NCBI GenBank assembly: GCA_002499325.1
Contig: DALC01000034.1
Coordinates: 9,382 to 15,362 of the forward strand
Length of the DNA stretch: 5,981 bases
Direction of reading: 5' to 3'
Origin: Euryarchaeota archaeon UBA538
GTDB taxonomy: Archaea > Thermoplasmatota > Poseidoniia > Poseidoniales > Thalassarchaeaceae
The position numbers and the translations under genes were made by a program. Every line of letters starts with the position of its first letter. Positions within the stretch are counted from its first letter, which is position 1. This document shows, piece by piece, positions 1-4,954 of this stretch. The notes under the pieces are model-generated. The model was given only the letters and a program-made list of their open reading frames with translations. It was not told where the DNA came from and did not search any database.

Positions 1-72
1 TGTCTACCTTCCAGCGGCGCTGTGCGAGGAGTAAGTCTTGCCGTGGATGGTGGCAGAATGCGTTCCATATGA
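1..72 (+). CDS. Short-chain dehydrogenase/reductase (SDR), C-terminal end only
   Basis: Frame 1 is open from the first base to a TGA at 70-72 and encodes 23 residues ending LAVDGGRMRSI. The pattern LPSSGAVRGVSLAVDGG matches the C-terminal end of classical SDR enzymes (FabG-like NAD(P)-dependent oxidoreductases), where a 'fLaS..a..vtG..l.VDGG' segment closes the Rossmann domain. The catalytic Ser-Tyr-Lys and the glycine-rich cofactor loop lie left of the window, so substrate and cofactor cannot be judged. The stop overlaps an ATG in an ATGA (69-72) and lies 8 nt before the preferred start of the next gene, so it is probably the upstream member of the same operon. The family call rests on one short motif; an unrelated protein ending in VDGG is possible but less likely. 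Confidence 0.72.
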   Translation, partial: CLPSSGAVRGVSLAVDGGRMRSI

Positions 73-75
73 GGG
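71..75 (+). promoter_or_regulatory. Shine-Dalgarno site choosing the start of the flavin oxidoreductase
   Basis: GAGGG lies 5 nt before the ATG at 81. The alternative ATG at 69 overlaps the preceding stop as ATGA but has only a poorly placed GGTGG upstream. The site therefore favours the start at 81, though coupled initiation at 69 (four more residues, MRDN) cannot be excluded. Confidence 0.6.
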
Positions 76-80
76 ATAAT

Positions 81-1322
81 ATGGAGTTCGATATTTTCTT
101 CTCCATTTCTCAGACCCCGGATAGCTCTGGTTTTGTTCCCAGTGAGAGAGAGATGTTTTCCAACTTCCTAAATCAGGCCGAGCATGCCGATAAGCTTGGA
201 TTTGGAATTGGTTGGATAGCCCAGGCCCATCTATCCACTGAGATACAGAAGAGGAATAATAATCCAGTAGTTCCACACTACCCAGGAGAGGTCGGACTTT
301 GTACAGACTTCTTCCAGATTGCTCAAAAGGTTCTTTCTAGAACTGAAAGAATGGAGGTAGGTAGTGCCGTGATGAGTATCTTAGCCTCTGGTGGCCCCAT
401 AGCCCAAGCAGAGAGAGTGGGATCATTCTTATCCTTACATGGACTTGAATCTAATGAAAGAAGGAGGATGCATATAGGATTCAGTGCGGGCAGATTTGAG
501 TTCATGGCGAGGCCATATGGAATTGTTCCAAGAGATCCTGTTGAAGAAGTCGCATGGCCAGCACTCAGAGGTAGGATTTTTGCAGAGGCGTCGGAGATAT
601 TCCTCCGACTACTTAGAGGAGACGTGGTATCAAGTGATATGATTGGAAAGACCATCTTGACTAGGTCAAGCTTCAGGAGCGACGAGGATTGGTCCAAAGT
701 TCAAGAAAAGGCGGTTTCTTATCGAGGTTTGACTGATTTACCCGATTCTATAGAAATAAGAAATAGATATGATTTCGAGGAGATAAAAATAATTCCTCAG
801 GATTGGAATCGAAGTCTTCTGAATTTGGTCCTCGGTAGTCACGACCCGATATTACAGAAGGAAGTAAACAAATGGCTTCCTGTTCAGGTATTCAATCTCT
901 CGATTACCCCCCCTAGGATAATTGAGGAGACCCATCAGAGGATGGAGGAGTCTTACCATAGGGACGGTGGCGGTTGGAACAGATCTATGATGCCAAGAAC
1001 AGTCATGGTTTTCATCAACGAAGAGGGTTCTTTGAGTTCCGAAGAGAGAAGCTCTGAGGCTAAGAGAGAGGCAAAATCAGCTCTTTCGACATACTGGAGC
1101 GCTCTGGAGGGAACAATTGATCCATCAAAAGTTGACAGGGCTGTAGATAATGCCGTTATAGGAAATGCCGAGGAAGTCGCACAACAAATTATTGAAAGGT
1201 TCAATCCTAATGACCGTTTGATGTGCTGGTTTGATTTCTTCAACCATGATAGTGAAAGGGTAATGAGGAATATGACTGCATTCATGACCAAGGTAGTCCC
1301 CCGGATTAACGGAGGTGAATAG
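81..1322 (+). CDS. Luciferase-like monooxygenase family (LLM class) flavin-dependent oxidoreductase
   Basis: A 413-residue soluble protein of the bacterial luciferase-like TIM-barrel family, whose members use reduced FMN or F420 for oxygenation or hydride transfer. What is seen: the N-terminal strand MEFDIFFSIS; 'AEHADKLGFGIGWIAQAH' (residues 33-50), the usual position of the barrel's W-x-x-x-H segment; 'RMEVGSAV' (90-97); an 'AERVGSFLSLHG' helix (110-121); 'HIGFSAGRFEFMARPYGI' (131-148), matching the family's 'GxGxGR...y...fG'; and the C-terminal 'GNAEEVAQQIIERF' (361-374), the usual 'GtpeeVaeki' helix. At 413 residues it is longer than the usual 320-360; the extra length lies around 180-270, a part I cannot match. 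Start 81 is chosen for its GAGGG site. Substrate and cofactor cannot be told. No flavin reductase is visible nearby. It ends directly against the next gene. Confidence 0.82.
   Translation: MEFDIFFSISQTPDSSGFVPSEREMFSNFLNQAEHADKLGFGIGWIAQAHLSTEIQKRNNNPVVPHYPGEVGLCTDFFQIAQKVLSRTERMEVGSAVMSILASGGPIAQAERVGSFLSLHGLESNERRRMHIGFSAGRFEFMARPYGIVPRDPVEEVAWPALRGRIFAEASEIFLRLLRGDVVSSDMIGKTILTRSSFRSDEDWSKVQEKAVSYRGLTDLPDSIEIRNRYDFEEIKIIPQDWNRSLLNLVLGSHDPILQKEVNKWLPVQVFNLSITPPRIIEETHQRMEESYHRDGGGWNRSMMPRTVMVFINEEGSLSSEERSSEAKREAKSALSTYWSALEGTIDPSKVDRAVDNAVIGNAEEVAQQIIERFNPNDRLMCWFDFFNHDSERVMRNMTAFMTKVVPRINGGE
1311..1318 (+). promoter_or_regulatory. Strong Shine-Dalgarno site for the asparaginase-like gene
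   Basis: GGAGGTGA is a full complement of the 16S rRNA 3' end and sits inside the last codons of the flavin oxidoreductase gene. It ends 4 nt before the ATG at 1323 (GGAGGT core: 6 nt). It fixes the start of the next gene and so supports the reality of that protein's N-terminal extension. Confidence 0.75.
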
Positions 1323-2495
1323 ATGGAGGGCAGAGAAAACGTTCCTTCATCGGTATCTCCCGGAAGACCGGGGTCATCCCTTTATCCTTCTAATCCATTG
1401 GGAGATAGGCATGACGGGATAGCTACGGGAAGAGATGTTGAGTGGGAGCCTTTGGTAGATTTTCGAAGAATGGATATCTCAGAGAACACGATACATGGCG
1501 CTATAGCTTGGGCTCATGGAAATGAAATCATACACTCCTTCGGCGGCAATGTTCTGGTTTACGGTAGGTCTATGATGAAGCCGTTTACGATGAAAATATT
1601 CAGTGAAGCCCTATCCAAGGCAGGTCTAACTTCGGAACAGATGGCAATTTCGTGCTCATCTCACAATGGCGATACAGAGCATGTTGCGACGGCTCAATCC
1701 CTGCTTAGCGAATCTGAATGGGGACTGATGCAATGCCCGCTGGATGTTCCGTTAATACAGTTCGGAAGACAGGTTAGGAGGCCCCGCAGATGGTTCCATA
1801 CTTGCTCCGGTGAACACGCCGCGATGCTCAAAGGAATGAGGCTGATGGGAATTAGTAGAGCAGGTTACACCCTCCCAAGCTCAGGTTGGTTTCCTTTGTA
1901 TCTGGATGTACTTAGAAGAATGATGGGAAAGCCTGATTGGGAGCCAATGAGGGTTGCAAAAGACGGGTGCGGACTCCCCACAGTTTCCAATACTGTGGAT
2001 GAGTTGGCAGTAATGATGGCTGGACTCGCTTCAGAGAAGGATGATGACTGGATATGGGATGCAATGACAAAACATCCAGATCTGGTTGGAGGCTTCAATA
2101 GACTGGATTCTACCTGCCTCAAGGCAGGAGAAGGGAAAATCCTAGCTAAGGAAGGCGCAGATGGGCTACTAGGCCTTTCCGTAGATCATCCAGACTGGCC
2201 GAACGGACTAGGGATAGTGATCAAAATAGCTCATGGGTGGAACAGTCAGGCTACTTGGTACGTTGCCAGAGCTGTCCTGGGAGTATTGGGAGTTGAACTG
2301 AGGAACCCCTATCCTCTACATCGTCAAAAGGCGTTTATCGTTCCGGGAATAGTTCCCGAAAGCATGCGTGAGGCCCTCGAGGAGGTTGTCACCTGGGACG
2401 AATGGGATCCCGATAGAGACAGATTCTCCATGGACTGGAGGGATTATTCCGAGGGTGTTACTCGAGAAAATCCCTTTGCTAATGAGGGATCCTGA
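1323..2495 (+). CDS. Type II (Rhizobium etli AnsA/ReAV-type) L-asparaginase-like hydrolase
   Basis: A 390-residue protein of the asparaginase II family (Pfam Asparaginase_II), whose studied members hydrolyse L-asparagine to aspartate and ammonia with two Ser-Lys pairs beside a zinc site (ReAV Ser48-Lys51, Ser80-Lys263; zinc on Cys135, Lys138, Cys189). Seen here: YGRSMMKP gives Ser83-Lys86; SCSSHNGDTEHV gives Ser113; HTCSGEHAAMLKG gives Cys161 but Glu164 where CSGKH is expected; DGCGLPT gives Cys216; AKEGADG gives Lys276. Spacing agrees with ReAV apart from short gaps. So both Ser-Lys pairs and both Cys ligands are kept while the zinc Lys is replaced by Glu. About 35 residues rich in Ser, Pro and Gly precede the domain; the strong site at 1311-1318 supports this start. 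No signal peptide is seen, so it is probably cytoplasmic. It abuts the flavin gene and overlaps the aldehyde dehydrogenase by 1 nt. True substrate is uncertain. Confidence 0.83.
   Translation: MEGRENVPSSVSPGRPGSSLYPSNPLGDRHDGIATGRDVEWEPLVDFRRMDISENTIHGAIAWAHGNEIIHSFGGNVLVYGRSMMKPFTMKIFSEALSKAGLTSEQMAISCSSHNGDTEHVATAQSLLSESEWGLMQCPLDVPLIQFGRQVRRPRRWFHTCSGEHAAMLKGMRLMGISRAGYTLPSSGWFPLYLDVLRRMMGKPDWEPMRVAKDGCGLPTVSNTVDELAVMMAGLASEKDDDWIWDAMTKHPDLVGGFNRLDSTCLKAGEGKILAKEGADGLLGLSVDHPDWPNGLGIVIKIAHGWNSQATWYVARAVLGVLGVELRNPYPLHRQKAFIVPGIVPESMREALEEVVTWDEWDPDRDRFSMDWRDYSEGVTRENPFANEGS
2484..2488 (+). promoter_or_regulatory. Shine-Dalgarno site for the aldehyde dehydrogenase
   Basis: GAGGG lies 6 nt before the ATG at 2495, inside the end of the asparaginase-like gene. 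The stop and start share one base (TGATG, 2493-2497), a layout typical of coupled translation. Confidence 0.62.
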
Positions 2496-3928
2496 TGAAA
2501 TTACTGAATTACATTAAAGGTAGATTCGAGGAGCCGAAATCCGCAGAATGGATAGATAATCTTTCGCCTTCCACTGGTGAAGTTATCGGAAGTGTCCCTC
2601 TATCGGGAGATAGTGATGTGAAATTGGCTGTAGGCGCTGCGAGGGAAGCGCTTCCCGAATGGAGTGGCATGAATCCTTCAGATAGAGCCGAGTGGCTTGA
2701 CAGGATTGCCGACTGCTTGGAGGAAAAATTTGAGGAGATTGCTTACCTAGAGAGCTTGGATACTGGCAAGCCTATATCCCTGGCTCGCTCAGTTGATGCG
2801 ACCAGGTCGGTCTCAAATTTCAGGTTCTTCTCAAAAATGATTAGAGATATGGAAGATGAAACCTACGAGATGGAGGATGCTACCAACATAGTGACTCTCA
2901 GGGCCGTTGGAGTTGGTGCACTTATCACTCCATGGAACCTTCCCCTCTACCTGCTATCTTGGAAGGTTGCTCCGGCTATTGGAATGGGAAATACCGTGGT
3001 TTGTAAACCGAGTGAGCTGACCCCACTTACTGCAGATCTTCTGATGAGGGTCATTGATGAGGTCGGACTGCCTTCAGGAGTGGTGAACCTTGTTCATGGG
3101 GATGGAAATTCAGGTTCGATGCTCACTGGAAGTCCCGGTGTAGATCTTGTCTCATTCACTGGAGGGACATCGACAGGCGCGAAGGTTGCGCAGTCTGCAT
3201 CCCCTCAATTCAAGAAATTGAGTTTGGAGCTGGGTGGTAAGAATGCGAGCATAGTATTCTCAGATTGTGATCTCGAAGAAACCGTGAAAGGAGTGACAAG
3301 GGCGGCATTTCTCAACCAGGGTCAGGTCTGTTTGTGTGGCTCTAGGATACTAGTTGAGGACCCGATTTATGATAGGTTCATGGAGTTATTCGTAGAGTCC
3401 GTTGAGTCTATGGCCATTGGTGACCCGATGGATGATGATACAGAACTAGGGGCGTTGATTTCCAAGCAACACCTGCAAAAGGTCGAGAGTTACGTGTCAC
3501 TAGCTCTGGAGGAGGGTGGGCAGGTGGTAACTGGGGGGAAGCCATGCTTGCCGAAAGAGTTGGAAGGTGGCAATTGGATGTCCCCCACGGTAATAACAGG
3601 TCTTGAAACTGAATCAAGATGCTCGACTGAGGAGGTATTTGGCCCCTTTGTAACTGTACATAGATTCAATTCAGAGAATGAGGCCATAGAAATTGCAAAT
3701 AATACGAGATACGGTTTGGCTGGTAGTATTTGGACATCGGACTTGGAAAAGGGAAAGAGAGTAGCCGAGAATATCCATTCTGGCATGGTTTGGGTCAATA
3801 CATGGCTACACAGGGATCTTCGTGTGCCTTTTGGAGGGGTGAAGGATAGTGGAGTTGGTAGAGAAGGAGGGAAGTGGAGCCTGGGATTCTTCTCAGAGCC
3901 TCTTAATGTATGCATCAGGCATAATTGA
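2495..3928 (+). CDS. Aldehyde dehydrogenase, 2-aminomuconate/2-hydroxymuconate semialdehyde dehydrogenase type (ALDH8-like)
   Basis: A full-length 477-residue NAD(P)-dependent aldehyde dehydrogenase, cytoplasmic, oxidising an aldehyde to a carboxylate. Seen: ITPWNLPLYLLSWK (144-157) with the oxyanion Asn148; NTVVCKPSELTP (166-177) for NAD binding; FTGGTSTG (221-228); LSLELGGKN with the general base Glu245; FLNQGQVCLCGSRI with the nucleophile Cys279; EEVFGPF (379-385); PFGGVKDSGVGREGG (445-459). The wording around the catalytic Cys, around PWNLPLYLL and in 'VNTWLHRDLRVPFGG' is closest to the muconic semialdehyde dehydrogenases (bacterial AMSDH, DmpC/XylG, human ALDH8A1). The two arginines that hold the substrate carboxylate in Pseudomonas AMSDH (Arg120, Arg464) have likely equivalents in Arg110 (SNFRFF) and Arg440 (LHRDLR). 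Hence a carboxylated semialdehyde is a likely substrate, though which one is unknown. Betaine aldehyde or succinate semialdehyde types fit less well. Confidence 0.9.
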   Translation: MKLLNYIKGRFEEPKSAEWIDNLSPSTGEVIGSVPLSGDSDVKLAVGAAREALPEWSGMNPSDRAEWLDRIADCLEEKFEEIAYLESLDTGKPISLARSVDATRSVSNFRFFSKMIRDMEDETYEMEDATNIVTLRAVGVGALITPWNLPLYLLSWKVAPAIGMGNTVVCKPSELTPLTADLLMRVIDEVGLPSGVVNLVHGDGNSGSMLTGSPGVDLVSFTGGTSTGAKVAQSASPQFKKLSLELGGKNASIVFSDCDLEETVKGVTRAAFLNQGQVCLCGSRILVEDPIYDRFMELFVESVESMAIGDPMDDDTELGALISKQHLQKVESYVSLALEEGGQVVTGGKPCLPKELEGGNWMSPTVITGLETESRCSTEEVFGPFVTVHRFNSENEAIEIANNTRYGLAGSIWTSDLEKGKRVAENIHSGMVWVNTWLHRDLRVPFGGVKDSGVGREGGKWSLGFFSEPLNVCIRHN

Positions 3929-3931
3929 TGC
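3912..3931 (+). other. Small inverted repeat across the aldehyde dehydrogenase stop codon
   Basis: GCATCA (3912-3917) and TGATGC (3926-3931) are perfect complements around an 8-nt loop; a flanking T-G pair could add a seventh. The stop codon TGA (3926-3928) lies in the right arm. No T-run follows, so it is not a typical terminator. It could be a weak RNA hairpin between the aldehyde dehydrogenase and fabH, or chance. Confidence 0.25.
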
Positions 3932-3958
3932 GCAACACTGTAAGACAGGCATGCGGTC

Positions 3959-3964
3959 GGGGTG
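3959..3964 (+). promoter_or_regulatory. Weak Shine-Dalgarno-like site for fabH
   Basis: GGGGTG lies 9 nt before the ATG at 3974. The in-frame GTG at 3962 falls within this site and has no site of its own, and it would add only MSIR ahead of a FabH-like N-terminus. The ATG at 3974 is therefore preferred. Confidence 0.4.
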
Positions 3965-3973
3965 TCGATTAGA

Positions 3974-4954
3974 ATGGCGCATATTGGAATCATCGGAGTT
4001 GGTTCGTACGTCCCGCCTCATGAAATGAGTAATGATGATTGGGCAGAAATAGTGGACACTAGTGACGAATGGATAACTACCAAGACCGGGATGAAAAAAA
4101 GGAGAATTGCCGACTCAGATGTGTGTACATCCGACTTGGCTGTAGAGGCCTGTAAGGTCGCATTGGAAAATTCCGGACTGAAAGTATCTGATATCGATCT
4201 GATTATCCTAGCAACATCCTCGCCCGATGTCCCTATGTCCTCAACAGCTGGGATAGTTCAAGATAAGTTGGGATGCACCGATTGCGTTGCCTTTGACATC
4301 AACGCAGTTTGTGCTGGTTGGGTGCATGCACTTGACATAGGATCTAGATTTGCGGGAACGGAAGGATATGAAAATGTCCTTGTTGTTGGATCTGAGGTCT
4401 ACTCTAGGATACTAAATTGGGGAGATCGTTCGACTTGTGTATTATTCGGAGACGGCGCGGGGGCGGTAGTGCTTTCCAGGGTTCCAGAGGGGAAGGGAAT
4501 TATCGGATCCTGGATGATGAGCGACGGTTCTGGATCTAGTGTTATTGAGATTCCTGCAGGAGGGACCAGAATTCCTATTCCAAGTGAAGGATTCAAAGAG
4601 GGAATGCAATATTTCCACATGGATGGAAGGGCCGTTTGGGACTTTGCAATCGAAGCCTTTCCTCAAGCAGTATTATCGGTACTGGAACGATGTGGCAAAA
4701 CCATAGATGAAGTCGATCTCATTATTCCGCATCAAGCTAATATAAACATCATCGAGAAGGGAATGGAGAAACTAGGATTGCCGATGGGGAAGACTTTCAC
4801 CAATCTCCACAAGTATGGAAATACAGCTGGTGCCAGTGTTCCAATCGCCATTCACGAGGCCTTTGAAGAAAACAGGATAACAGAAGGGGACTTGGTCGTC
4901 ACAGTTGCGTTTGGTGGTGGCTTGGCATGGGGAGCTAATCTGATTCAATTCTAG
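3974..4954 (+). CDS. fabH: 3-oxoacyl-[acyl-carrier-protein] synthase III (KAS III)
   Basis: A complete 326-residue KAS III of the bacterial FabH type. FabH condenses an acyl-CoA, usually acetyl-CoA, with malonyl-ACP to start fatty acid synthesis; relatives start polyketides and other products. Seen: N-terminal IGIIGVGSYVPP; DTSDEWITTKTGMKKR (28-43) with Trp33, matching the CoA-stacking Trp32 of E. coli; FDINAVCAGW with the nucleophile Cys113; Arg152 in the place of E. coli Arg151; FGDGAGAVVL (158-167); PHQANINII with His253; HKYGNTAGASVP with Asn283; and AFGGGLAWG (312-320). The Cys-His-Asn triad has the same His-Asn spacing as E. coli (30 residues). Length is normal. The CoA-contacting Arg36 of E. 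coli is Lys37 here. It follows the aldehyde dehydrogenase by 45 nt on the same strand and is probably cotranscribed. Its primer and its acyl carrier protein are not shown by this window. Confidence 0.93.
   Translation: MAHIGIIGVGSYVPPHEMSNDDWAEIVDTSDEWITTKTGMKKRRIADSDVCTSDLAVEACKVALENSGLKVSDIDLIILATSSPDVPMSSTAGIVQDKLGCTDCVAFDINAVCAGWVHALDIGSRFAGTEGYENVLVVGSEVYSRILNWGDRSTCVLFGDGAGAVVLSRVPEGKGIIGSWMMSDGSGSSVIEIPAGGTRIPIPSEGFKEGMQYFHMDGRAVWDFAIEAFPQAVLSVLERCGKTIDEVDLIIPHQANINIIEKGMEKLGLPMGKTFTNLHKYGNTAGASVPIAIHEAFEENRITEGDLVVTVAFGGGLAWGANLIQF

Noticed and set aside
1..68. Promoter for the operon just upstream of the flavin oxidoreductase
   Set aside because: This stretch is the coding end of an SDR gene, and no TATA-like box with a purine-rich BRE is seen at a suitable distance.
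4..276. Minus-strand open frame of 90 codons at the left edge
   Set aside because: It lies opposite the SDR tail and the start of the flavin oxidoreductase, with no ribosome site or family pattern.
3962..3973. GTG start for fabH adding MSIR
   Set aside because: The GTG falls within the only ribosome-site-like sequence, and the ATG at 3974 gives the normal FabH N-terminus.
3490..3993. Minus-strand open frame of 167 codons
   Set aside because: It lies opposite the aldehyde dehydrogenase, shows no recognisable motif, and has low-complexity Pro/Ser content typical of an antisense shadow.
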